Source: Orientallactaga sibirica
Taxonomy: Eukaryota; Chordata; Mammalia; Rodentia; Dipodidae
Assembly (NCBI GenBank): GCA_036365145.1
Contig: JAEOAD010000029.1
Coordinates: 19,267,001-19,331,000, forward strand
DNA length: 64,000 nt
Reading direction: 5' to 3'
In this document: positions 36,000 through 46,512 of the stretch, in pieces
How the letters are laid out: each line of letters begins with the position of its first letter
Numbering within the stretch: position 1 is the first letter of the stretch
Made by a program: the position numbers and the translations under genes
Notes under the pieces: generated by a model
The model's database searches: none
Told to the model about the DNA's origin: nothing
The model's input: only the letters and a program-made list of their open reading frames with translations

Positions 36000-36689
36000 T
36001 TTGTTGAGTAATGTGCTGTGATCCTGATGGGCTTGCCTTTGAGGATCACTTGCTTTTTCTCTCTGTTTTCAATATATTTTCTTTGATGTGCATGTTTAGT
36101 AGTTTAATTATAGCATGGTGAAGAGAAGTTCTTTGTAGGTTTTGTCTGCTTGGTGTTCCAAAAGCTTCTTGTATCTGCATTGGCATTTCTTTCCCAATTT
36201 GGGGAAATTTATCTTCTATGATTTTGTGGAAAATACCTAGTAAGCCTCTGGATTGAAATTCTTCTTCTACTATACCATGAATTCTTATGTTTGATCTTTT
36301 CATAGTGTCCCATATATCTTAGAATTCCCACGCATACCTTTCTATTAGTTTATCTTTCCCTTTGTTGGACTGTATTACGTCTACTACCTGGTATTCTAGT
36401 TTAGATATTCTGTCCTCTCTTTAATACATTTTACTGGTGAGACTTTCCACAGAGTTTTTATTTAACTCACTGTGTTCTTCAGAGCTAGAATTTCAGCCTG
36501 GTTTTTCTTCAGTATTTCTATTTCCTTACTTTTATCCTGTAATGACCTTTTTATTTCATTAAGCTTTTTTCTGTATTCTCTTTCAGGAACTTGTTTTCTT
36601 CTTTGAATCCTTTCATTTCTTCTTTCATTTCTTTGAGTATAGGTTTCTTTTGAAATCTTCGTCAGGTATTTCATCTGAAACAGTCTCAT
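36000..36689 (-). pseudogene. LINE-1 ORF1 (RNA-binding protein), defective
   Basis: ORF1p coats LINE-1 RNA as a coiled-coil trimer. The coiled-coil part is read at 36462-36689 (a charged KRSLQDKSKEIEILKKNQAE heptad-like stretch). The RNA-binding part is at 36046-36303 (KRSNIRIHGIVEEE, then IQEAFGTPSRQN). A stop separates them, and the C-terminal domain beyond 36046 is frameshifted. Non-functional. Confidence 0.85.
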
Positions 36690-36699
36690 TAGTGAGCAT

Positions 36700-37879
36700 T
36701 TCTGATGGATTTATGATTATGGTGGGATTGCATTGTTTTGGTTCTTTGTATTTCTTGTATTATAATGTAGTGGCTTTTGCATCCTGAGTTGATTTGATGC
36801 TTTGGTTTTCTCATTATCTGCAATGTTCTTAGATGTGGTGATCCACCTTTATGTACTTTCAGGGTAGGTGTTTAAGGTGCCATGTGTCACTATTGTACCC
36901 CAATCCACCACAGAAGTAATCCTAGGTGTTGAGTTTGCTTACTAAGCAAGTATGCTAGTGCACTGGGTAGAACAATTTACTGGCAAATTCTAAACTTCAA
37001 CTGAGCAATATACACATTCAATAAATCCAGCACAGAGTATACACGTGTGGGGATTAAAAGTCTTATAAAGCCAAAATCCCTAAAGGTGGGTATTGCTCTA
37101 CACCCTTAATCCTGTCAGCTATGAGGTAGAGAATTCTGTTCTGGATTGGATTCCAGGTCAGCCTGGATCTAGATCAGACCCTTCCCCCATTAATGACAGA
37201 AGCAAAAGACAAATGCCCTACAAATCTGTAAGCATTAAAGGCAGCAATATTCAACACCCCATGTACAGCTTACTTAAAAATGGTAAAGCCAACTAAAAAT
37301 ATATAACCCATAACCTGCCCTGACAAGGAAAGAGAGATTAGCACTTCCAATGCGGGCCTATGTGCCTGTTTTTATTTTATTTTATTTTATTTTTTTGTCC
37401 GTTGGCCTCATTATCTTTTGGTGTGGCTTCCAATCTCACCAATGCTCATGGCCCACCTCGATCCCTCTGTGTTGTGCTGTGGAGCTGGAGCTGTGTTCAG
37501 CTGTGCTGGATGGGCTACCACTGGGGGCTGAATACTGAAGATTTGTGCTTCTTTAGATTCCCTAACTCTGCAAGGAGGGTGATGAGTTTGGAAAGTCCCC
37601 TTGTTTGGTCTCTGTTGCTGCAGCTTGGCGTACCTGGAAGGTGGTGCTTGGCATGCAGATTGGGGCCATGTTGGATGGGGCCAAAAGCACTTCAGTGGGA
37701 TTCTGGCCATTTTCCTTCTTTCTGGTGGATCTTGGTCTCTCCTGCTTCTCAGCTGTGTCTAAGGAAAGCCTACACTTTTGCACTTTTCAGAAGAGGAGTG
37801 TATTTTACTGTGTTTTTTGTTAAATCCCTCCCTGGGCTGATTTGACATGGCTCCTATGCTGCCATCTTACTGGGAAGTC
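36700..37879 (-). promoter_or_regulatory. LINE-1 5' UTR region
   Basis: Upstream of ORF1 remnants and ending at the element start. In LINE-1 the 5' UTR holds the internal promoter. The outer 300 bp is homologous to the lone piece at 14270-14570, which confirms it as a family 5' terminus. A B1-like stretch on the opposite strand (about 37088-37183, including 'ggattccaggtcagcctgga') lies inside it. Confidence 0.75.
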
Positions 37880-37904
37880 CTGTAACAGGTATTTCTTGGT
37901 TAGG

Positions 37905-38290
37905 GTTGCAGGTTTCTTTTTATTTAACTTTTCATGAAAATTTTCAGATGTCATGTTCTGATTATAATCCCCTCCCATTACCTTGGTTTGTACTCACTAG
38001 TCCACCCCCTTCTGCTGAACCTTTTTTCATTCCAATCAGTTCTTCTTACATTTTGATGTCTTTTTTTCCCTCATTCATTATTCATGATGGGCCCAATATT
38101 GTACAGATCATGTGCAGGTAATGACAGCCACTGTGAGGTTATGAATGGAGCAGCCACTTCATGTTCAGAAGACAGCATTCTGAAGCACTCCTCCTTATTC
38201 CCTGGTTCTTCCAGTCTTTCTACCCCCATTTCCACTTTGTTCATTGAATCTTTGTAGGTGTGATACAGATGTCTTATTTATCATTTGGCA
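37905..38290 (-). mobile_element. Second LINE-1 3' UTR, directly upstream of a LINE-1 5' end
   Basis: Plus strand shows the Lx-type 3' UTR blocks reversed: 'gatgggcccaatattgtaca', 'gtgcaggtaatgacagccac', 'agaagacagcattctgaagc'. Minus-strand order ends with 'gttaaataaaaagaaacctg' near 37915. About 30 bp later the next LINE-1 starts on the same strand. Confidence 0.7.
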
Positions 38291-38403
38291 CTCAAAAATT
38301 TCTTATTCTTAACACATTGATGTGTTTTGAGTTTCCATAATAGTCACTCCCATCTGCAAAAATAGCTTCTCTGTACACGGCAAAAGCAGCACTAATCTGG
38401 GAG

Positions 38404-38498
38404 CATAAATATAAATATAAATATAAATATAAATATAAATATAAATATAAATATAAATATAAATATAAATATAAATATAAATATAAATATAAATAAAT
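38404..38498. repeat. (ATAAAT)n hexanucleotide repeat
   Basis: About 15 nearly perfect hexamers. The minus-strand frame reads (YL)n, producing a spurious 96-codon open frame. Confidence 0.98.
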
Positions 38499-40244
38499 AT
38501 TTAGAAGGAAAATTGATGGAGACACTGTATCTATTAGGCCAAACAACAATAGTTGCTTCCCCCTTAGTACCTTCCCAGCCATATGCTTTTGGCTTCAGAC
38601 TAGGTTTTCACAACTAAGCATGAATATTCATCCATGATATGGGTTTCAAAACCAGTCTGAGAAAAGCTGGTTATTCCCATAAGAGTCATGCCCACTATTG
38701 CACTAGTGGGCACATCCTGCATGGCTGGCTGGTTGTGTAACTATTTTTGTTAATTAATGTTAATTAATATTGTTGATGATTTTGTCCCCTAGTAGTTTTC
38801 ATTGAATTTTCAGCAGTATGACTTCAGGAGGAGGCTTCCAGGTCAGTTTCATTTTGATTCCTCAGTTTCCCAGCATTCGGGTTTCTTGTCAAGAGACAAT
38901 GCTTTTCTACAGCAATGACTATCAAAGAGCTCCTCAGATGCTCACTGCTTTTAAGATTAATAGTTTATAAAAATAATGCTAGCCAGATGATCCTACATAA
39001 TATATGTAGCATTCCTGGCATAGAGGGCCCCACATAAAATCTGTTTTCGTGTGTGTGTGTGTGTTTCACATAATATATTCTGCTTAACCCTTTCAACTTA
39101 GATCCACTTGAGGCAATTAAACTCTAAGGAATGCAAGTAGGAAGAAAAGACCAGAGGGAGGAAAGCAGAAGGAAGGAAACAAAGAAGGAAAAATAAGATG
39201 GGAAAGGCATTTTAATCTATAGCCTTTTAGCACTTAAAAATGCTTCACACCCTTTCCATGAAAAATCACAATTATAGTATTCCCTCAATTCAGTACCAGT
39301 GCCTTCATTTATCACTTTTTTGGTATTAAAATAAAAATATATTATGTGGATATTTTTCTTCATATAACTAAAAATTAAAGCATAAATATTTTAACAGAAC
39401 AAGAGAGTAGCCTGGCAAAAATTATTGAAAGATTTGTTATCAACATTGAATAAGAAACCCCAGTCATCAAACTTGTACTTATTGAATGAATTTTCAATGA
39501 ATGAAGGAATGAACTGAATACTGAAATACTCCACTGGATTTTCAGCCCAATGATTTTTTAGGCATTAAAGAATTGATTTGAAATTGTAGTATTTAGCTCT
39601 GGCTGTGTATGGTTCAGAAAATATTCATAGGTTTATAGAACTCCAGTGCACTCCTTCAAACACTACTAACTGATGGTTCACATGTCAATCAACTGGAGTT
39701 GGTGATAAAGATGGAATTTATAAAGCCCCCATTGAGCACTGCTGGCAGCCATACACATAACTAAAAAGAGCATTAGGAACAGTTCTGTTTATAGCAATTA
39801 ACTTGACCCAGAGCTCTGTCAGCAGTTCTGGTGGTATGGTCCTTCTTTGTATCTGTGCTTTAATATTCAGAACTTGCTCAAATAGTGTGAAAAATTGAAT
39901 CTATCCCTATGCTGCAACTGATACATCTGATAAACTAGGAACTGAGCTCCAACCATGCATTTTAATGCATCTGGGAGCTATCACCAACCACAGTGTGTGT
40001 TTGACAGGAAGGAGAGGCTTTGTGTAAATTTGTGCTGGCAGATATTTTTTTCAGGTTGAAGCACAGGTATTTTAATAAAAACCTTCAAAGTAGCAACCAA
40101 ATGGTCATCTCTCTGACAATGCTTAACATTACTGAACTCGTTCTCTTTATAATATAAATAAATATAAATATATTTGAGTCTGTCAACTAAACATTAAATA
40201 GTTGTACTACAAGAAAAATTTCATGTATTTTAAGAGTTGTATCA
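38499..40244. other. Unclassified sequence
   Basis: Short GT run at 39049-39063 and AT-rich DNA. No gene or repeat recognised. Confidence 0.4.
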
Positions 40245-40560
40245 GCTATATTGATGGTTTGGTGAGTAAATGCTTTCTTTGCAAGCATACCAGTCTGACT
40301 TTTGATCCCCAGGCTGTTTCATGTAAAGCTGGATGCAAGAAAAAGTTTCTGAAATCCCAGCCCAGTACAGGAGATGGAAGAAGGATATAGGATAACTCCC
40401 ACAAGGTGACAGACCAGCTAGTCTGCTCTATACAGTGATGAGTAACCAGACATTGTCCTCTGACTTCCACGTGCACATTGTGGCAGGCACATATCTACAC
40501 TCACACTTGAAAACACACACATGCACACATGACAAATACATGAATACACAAAAATAAGAG
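40245..40560 (+). repeat. B4 / ID-B1 composite SINE, sense
   Basis: ID-like head ('aaatgctttctttgcaagca', 'tttgatccccagg'), B1 middle ('gaaatcccagcccagtacag'), then 'cctctgacttccacgtgcac' and a CACA-rich tail. Overlapping open frames on both strands are not genes. Confidence 0.8.
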
Positions 40561-41129
40561 TAGTAACAACATCAGGGGAAAATAAGCATTAGTATAGGTG
40601 CCAATATGAAATATCATTTATTTTATTTAGTTGGGCATTTCAATGCTCTCTCTGGGTAATGGAAATTAGTCTTTTTTGATTTATAAGAAAGAAATCTTTC
40701 TTTCATAAGTATCATTTTCCTCTCTCCAGTCTATGATTACCATCTAAGATCTCAAAAAGCTGCCAATGAGAGTTTGTGCTGCTCTCTACCATCACTACAT
40801 TTATTTTCCATATTATCTTAGATTTTAGCCTGCCTAATTTACATTGGGTATATAACATACATAAATAAGATTGTCCCTTAATTGTTTATGGAGTCAATTG
40901 GGTATGTAGTTCAATAAGTTTTTCAAAGAAGATATTTATCACTGAATAAGAATTGATAAATCAGTGCAGAAAATGACCTCATTGAACACTAATAGAAACA
41001 ATGAGTTAACCCTCTTATCAAAAACAGGACTGTAATTTCTGCTTTGTTGTATTTTAATTTTCATGTTAAATAGAATGGATTATACTATATATACAAAGAT
41101 ATGCAGACAATACCACTACATAATTCACA
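40561..41129. other. Unclassified sequence
   Basis: AT-rich DNA; nothing recognised. Confidence 0.4.
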
Positions 41130-41580
41130 AGGTTTTTTCACCATTGATTCTATTTTTATTCCCTGTCCACATCCCTCCACAACACTTTTCTGCCTTCTGT
41201 CCCAGTGTTTTTATGGTCATGAAAATGGAATCATACATGGTGATTCTAAATGCCTGATTCATTAAGCAGAATCATATACTTGTTCATATATCAATGTGCA
41301 TTAGTGCTCATTTATTTCTAGACTAGAATTCCACTGAGAAAGATGAATTCATTAATAGGCATTTCAGTTGTTTCTATGTTTTGATATAATGAGTAGTTTA
41401 TCAATGAGTATATGTATAATTTTCTTAGTTATAGAATTAAGAAATTTTTGATTCATGTGATAATCATAAATTTTGGTTTAAGAAGAAATTCAAAACCCTT
41501 TGTCAAAGAGGGGTATCTATTGTCATATTCATCACCAATAGAGGAGAGTTTCAGTTCACAGCTTTTCCAACCCTACTTAT
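41130..41580 (-). mobile_element. Ancient LINE-1 3' UTR, antisense
   Basis: The plus-strand order 'gaaaatggaatcatacatgg', 'gattcattaagcagaatcat', 'catttcagttgtttctatgt', 'ataatgagtagtttatcaat', 'caaaaccctttgtcaaagag' follows the reversed L1M 3' UTR and ORF2 end. Degenerate. Confidence 0.6.
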
Positions 41581-41624
41581 CTTAAGATTTTTAAAAATAT
41601 CATAGGCATGTTATGATTGTTACA

Positions 41625-41965
41625 TGTTTATGTCTATGGTATGTGCATGTATATATATGTGGGTGGGTCAGTATGAGTGTATGGGTGTAGATGTATATCT
41701 CTGCGGCTGCATGTTGAGTCTAGAGCTCATCATCTTGTATCTTTTTCTATCTCTCTTCACTTTCTTATTTGAGACAGGGTCACTGGTGAACCCAGAGCTC
41801 ATCAATTTGACTAGATTAGCTAACTAGTAAGGTCCAGGGTTACCATTTCTCTGCCAACAGAGCAATACCAACACACTTCGCATTTTACAAGAGATTTAAG
41901 GATCCAAACTTAGGCCTCTTGTTTGTAGGGAAGCACTTTACCCACTTCCTCATGCTATGAATTTG
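41625..41965 (-). repeat. B4 / ID-B1 composite SINE
   Basis: Antisense: TG-rich leader, 'ttatttgagacagggtcact', 'gatccaaacttaggcctctt', 'agggaagcactttacccact'. Diverged in the B1 part. Confidence 0.75.
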
Positions 41966-43134
41966 ACATTGTACATCACCAAAGTTCTGATTTGTCTGTT
42001 CATTAAAACCCCACACATAACTATATGCATATATATGCCTACATCTCTCTACATATGGATATACCTACATCTACATGCACATAAAGGGAAAAGTAATTGG
42101 CTACCTCCCTGAATAACAAAGAAAAATATTTATGGGTAAAATCTAAACACATAATCTAAATTAGTCATGAAGAAGCTCTCTAGGCTATTGAAATATGTTA
42201 CCCCGAATTAGTAACTCAAAGTATCCCATATCCAGACCTAAAATGATATTTATGAAATAGAATCTGAATTTCAGACATAAGAGAGAGCCAGGAAATGATC
42301 CAAATATAGAATATGATAATGCTACTTTAAAATATTAAATATTACATTATTCAGTACACCATTTTGCATCATCTACCTGTTTACAGAAATAGTCACTGCA
42401 GAATGTACAAAATGATCATTTCAACATAGATGAAACATATGTGTGTGAAAAGACCAGTGAGAACTAAAAGTTTGATTGTGTGCTGGTGCCATTGTGACCA
42501 TTGCAGTTCTTTTATAAGTTGCTGTGTGTTTTCATTTCCTAAATTTTCAGTGAAAGTTTAAGGTACTACCAATGTTCCTTTAAAGAAATCTAACAATGGT
42601 GAAATCATACAGGTGACTTAGGTATAAAGGAAAGCATGGTAATGATTCTACTGTCACAAACCTGGAAAAATAAGTCTGTATATAAGACAAAAAATAAATT
42701 ATATGTAAAAAGGTGATTGATATGGAAGTGTTTTGATTTCTCCAAAGCCTTTGGAGATTATATGCTAGCTTCATCAACATGTTTATGGTTAAGGGAGAAA
42801 ATATACAGAAGTAGCTGTTTCATTTCAAAGAAAGATGAGAGCCATCCAGGTAAATATAACTATGAGATTAAAATGTCCAAGGACATTGTGAAATATCAGA
42901 GAACTTTATTATATGTGCACAAAGTGGACAGAACCATCAGAAATTACACAAATGGAAGTTTACAGCACCTCATCCCTGGTTCCATGCGGACTTCTTTTAC
43001 AAACCACTTTCCATGCTCCCTCACTTCTAGCTGAACAAAGTTCACCTAGCCTGTGTTTATTTGGCTACTCAGCAAAACTATGTTAGAGCAGCTTAATGCT
43101 ACAGTCGACTGTAATCTATACCCATATAAATTCA
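41966..43134. other. Unclassified sequence with one 105-codon open frame
   Basis: An open frame at 42717-43034 on the plus strand begins MIWKCFDFSKAFGDYML. I recognise no domain, and it has no CpG island, splice-site logic or neighbouring exon that I can identify. I treat it as a chance frame. Confidence 0.35.
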
Positions 43135-43340
43135 CATAGCAATAATCATAATAGTAGTAACAGTAAATTGTTTTGCATGTGGCTAAGTAGCTAACTTATT
43201 TTGTATTTAGAACTTTCTATTCTGAAATAAAATCTTGTCCCTATTGTGTAGATAATGGAATTATAATGCATACAAATTACCTAAATTATCCAAGCTAATC
43301 TAGCTACAGGATAGAAGGGACAGACTGTGTCCAGAGTCAA
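43135..43340 (+). repeat. MIR SINE
   Basis: The order 'taatagtagtaacagtaaat', 'agctaacttattttg', 'tgtccctattgtgtagataa', 'aaattacctaaattatccaa', 'agctaatctagctacaggat' follows the full MIR core. Ancient and diverged. Confidence 0.65.
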
Positions 43341-43366
43341 ATTCTCTTTCACTGGACTATCCATAA

Positions 43367-43822
43367 TGCAAATCAACCATCATAAAAACTTGCAGTTCAA
43401 GTTCAATATAACCAGAATGACAAACTCCAGGTTTTCCACTTTTCCTAGGCAGATCACTTTGCCTCTTTGTGTTGCAAGTATAAACTTGTTTGATTTTGAA
43501 CCTAAAGACCTAGGTAAATTCTTCAAGATTGAACTGTTTTATTTAGACTGTGGACTTTTTCTGAATTTACAATATTGATGGTTTTTCTTGGGAGCCCGGA
43601 ATGTGGTAGTTTGAATTGTAATATATTCAAAATGGAATTTTACCTGGCTGAGTGTCACTGGGCAGATCTTAGCTTGGGTTTGGATTTTAAAGTGCTTGAG
43701 CTCCTGAAGTGTGATGTGCTGTGTGGCTTTTGGTTTGTGGACCCTGTGTTTTTGAGGGCTTCTGCCATTATGGAACTTCCCAGTCTATAAATTCCTTCCT
43801 CCATTAAAAAAAAAAAAAAAAA
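43367..43822 (+). mobile_element. MaLR-like 3' segment ending in poly(A), possible retrocopy
   Basis: The LTR begins at 43602 (TGTGGTAGTTTGAATTG) and ends early, at 'attccttcctccatta', followed by 18 A. Other LTRs here continue past that point, which is where a transcript using the LTR poly(A) signal would end. A direct repeat of about 27 bp ('attctctttcactggact' core) lies at 43340-43366 and 43822-43848. Together these suggest LINE-1-mediated retrotransposition of a polyadenylated MaLR transcript. The flank also shows a second partial repeat, so other rearrangements are possible. Confidence 0.55.
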
Positions 43823-43960
43823 AATTCTCTTTCACTGGACTATCCATAGAAAATTTAAAAATGAATAGGGTAAATTGGCTGAACCAACACCTAGGTATTC
43901 TTCAAGATTGATTTTATTTAGACGTGATTTCTTCATTTTTGGAGGCCAAAATGGAATTTT

Positions 43961-44131
43961 AGTGCTGAAGAGATAGCTTAGTGGTTAAGTCTTGCCTCTG
44001 AAGCCTAAGGACTCTGTTTGAGGCTCAATTTTCTCTGTCAGATGCACAAGGTGACACAAATATATTTCATTTTAATTGGAGGCCTTAGGGTGCCCATTCT
44101 CTCTCTCTCTGTCTCTTTTCTGTCTGATATC
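43961..44131 (+). repeat. B2-superfamily SINE with an internal foreign patch
   Basis: Recognisable head ('gagatagcttagtggttaag') and tail (CT tract at 44098-44125), but the middle is replaced. After 'agatgcacaaggtgaca' a 21-bp segment (44057-44077) appears that is identical to the sequence immediately 3' of the SINE (44131-44151). Confidence 0.85.
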
Positions 44132-44171
44132 AAATATATTTCATTTTAATTATAAGTTATTCAATGATATT

Positions 44172-44174
<3 letters not shown>

Positions 44175-44212
<38 letters not shown>
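44175..44212. repeat. (AT)n microsatellite
   Basis: Pure AT run followed by a T run. Confidence 0.97.
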
Positions 44213-44221
<9 letters not shown>

Positions 44222-45292
44222 TTCAAACATTCACAAGGCTGGGAAAGAAGACAAAAGCATAATTCCATGCACCTGAAAAACCAGAATTAAGATCAGCCTG
44301 CTCAAGCTCATTTTCACTCAAATGAAACACTTATATATGTAATGGTGACATCTGTTGAAAAACTAAGAAAGACCACCTCAGCCCAGACAAATCTTAGGTG
44401 GTATGACTAATCACCTCATTTCTATATTAAATAGCATTACTGAAAACAAAGACAACATATTGATTACTGGACAAATTGACTACTAGCCTTGTAGAAAAGA
44501 TAGTCTACCTGCCATAACAGATATATTCTCCAGTACAAGATTGGAAAATGATTTTATCAGGTGCAGTAAAAATAGTTTTGTAAAGTTTGTCAATAAGCAA
44601 GTGAGCAGAACCTTACTTCTAAAGACTACCTCTTTTTGCAATCTGATAATTAGTTCAATTTCAATGTTAAATGAGTAAATCAGATATAATGAAAATAGTT
44701 TTGTAAAATTTGTCAGTACATGATAACTAATCTAAAGAGAAGACATTTTTTCTACACTATGGTATGGTATGTCTGTTGCAATGATAATAGTACTGAATTT
44801 GTCATTTATTATCAAGTGAGTATGAACAAATACAAGTAGTGGAAGAAAAATCTGTAAGAGGAGATGTGCAAGGATATTTCTTTAAACTGATAAAAATCTT
44901 TTCTGAACACATGTTGGTACCATCTTTTATGTGCCAATATCATGAACATCTCCTTTATATTTTTTGGAAGTCACTATACATAATTTCAGCTTTATTCCAT
45001 TTAAAATTAAATTTTGAATTAATGATTTAAGATTACCTATTTCTCTAGTATCTTTTATGTTATCATTAAATATGTTCACATTTAATGAGGATGATCTTGT
45101 AATTTACATTATGAAGAATATCAAGTGGCATGCAAATCTTCTCTATAAATTTTAATAAACAGTTACAGAAATGAACATTCACTTGGTTAAGCAAGGGGAC
45201 TGTAAACCCAAACAGACAGAATAACCAAAGTGGAAAAAACAAAAAGCACTACTATAAAACTTTGAAATTTTAAATATGGTTTTAGTGATCAT
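44213..45292. other. Unclassified sequence with diverged local repeats
   Basis: 'aaaatagttttgtaaagttt' at 44568-44587 recurs as 'aaaatagttttgtaaaattt' at 44692-44711, with further weak similarity nearby, suggesting an old tandem duplication of about 124 bp. No gene recognised. Confidence 0.5.
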
Positions 45293-45352
45293 ACATATAT
45301 ATATATATATATACACACATACGTGTGTATGTGTGTGTGTGTGTGTGTGTGT
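45293..45352. repeat. Compound (TA)n(CA)n(GT)n microsatellite
   Basis: TA run, short CA run and GT run in succession. The CA and GT parts can pair to form a hairpin. Confidence 0.95.
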
Positions 45353-45394
45353 TTGTGATTAGTTTTCACTTGTAGACATGTAGGAATATTTCAC

Positions 45395-45430
45395 AATGAC
45401 ATGAATGTTCATGTAGGTATATGTGTTATG

Positions 45431-45469
<39 letters not shown>

Positions 45470-45533
45470 CCTATATTTGTGGTTTCATGTTTGTGTAGAG
45501 GCCAAAGGTCAAGGTTGGTGTCCTCTTCAGTGA

Positions 45534-45573
<40 letters not shown>

Positions 45574-45760
45574 CACAAAGCCCAGAACTTACCTATTTGG
45601 CTAGATGAGCTAGCTAACATCTCCTGGGTAACAGGCTGTTTGTTGCTGGAACACACCACCATTCTCAATCTTTTTACAATGGTTCTGAGGATTCAAGCTC
45701 AAGTACATCATGCATTCTCTGAGCAAACTCCACAGACTACAGTTTTCTAATGTTTAAGTA
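45395..45760 (-). repeat. B4 / ID-B1 composite SINE with two expanded tracts
   Basis: Antisense: leader containing a (GT)n at 45434-45468, 'gtagaggccaaaggtcaagg', a poly(T) at about 45537-45568, then 'acaatggttctgaggattca' and a diverged ID part. Confidence 0.7.
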
Positions 45761-46503
45761 GATACATGTATAATAAAAAAGGAAGTCAAATGATTTTGCT
45801 AGTGGGATGGAACAATAATAATAACAATGATATTTAAATTCTATAATAAAAACCAGTTCCTTAGACTTAAATGTGAATAATGCATATTGTATGTGAAATG
45901 TAATACTATTTCATGATCTCTTTTTAACATCTTAAATTGTTCTACTTCTTATAGTTTCCTTTATTCACAACACCTCTGATATAATTGTTTCACAACAAAG
46001 CTAGCATTATGACAAGCAAGGTAAAATGCAAATAAAAATAATAAAAATGCTCTGTTAAAACCATAGTTCTTCTTCTTACAAACACATATAATTTTCCCAT
46101 ATACTAAATCATGAAAAAAATGTCAAAAGGGTGAGGAATAAATATTACCAATTTCTGAACTCACATGAAGTGTGGATGCTTTGATTTTCCTTGGGCCAGC
46201 ACCTGCTCTAATAATCTCTTTTAATTAGTTTATGCCTATCAGGTTGAGAAAGTGTACTGCATCCTCAATGACATTGAAAAATTTGGTTAATTATCTAATT
46301 TCATAATTGCAAAATTAACATCTTACTTGACTAAAATAAATCATTTTAAAGTAAAATAATTCACTTAAAAATAAAAAATTATCCATGCAGAAGCTCAGGG
46401 GAAGAACTGATAGATTGTATCTTGTTTCTGTTGGCATTTGCTCCCATTTAAAAAGTGATAGTTAAAGAAATCCTAACTCAAAGAAATCTATCCACATAAA
46501 GAC
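45761..46503. other. Unclassified sequence
   Basis: AT-rich; nothing recognised. Confidence 0.4.
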
Positions 46504-46512
46504 ATGTGGGAA

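Larger units (their letters stand above)
32660..37879 (-). mobile_element. LINE-1 element reaching its 5' end, internally deleted
   Basis: A minus-strand LINE-1 of about 5.2 kb. The 3' UTR is at about 32660-32900, ORF2 remnants at 32901-35685, ORF1 remnants at about 36000-36690, and the 5' UTR runs to 37879, where the plus-strand 'ctgggaagtc' marks the start 'gacttcccag'. ORF2 has lost two internal blocks and carries a B1 at 34565-34731. The element is dead: both ORFs contain stops and frameshifts. The 3' boundary is uncertain because no clear poly(A) or target-site duplication was identified. Confidence 0.9.

Noticed and set aside
37360..37845. 161-codon plus-strand open frame
   Set aside because: Lies antisense to the LINE-1 5' UTR, which is GC-richer and so has fewer stops; no independent support.
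38292..38582. 96-codon minus-strand open frame rich in YL repeats
   Set aside because: Translation of the ATAAAT microsatellite; no start context or family.
42717..43034. 105-codon open frame as a novel gene
   Set aside because: No recognisable domain, no exon or promoter context, and AT-rich rodent DNA produces frames of this size by chance; a conservation test would be needed.
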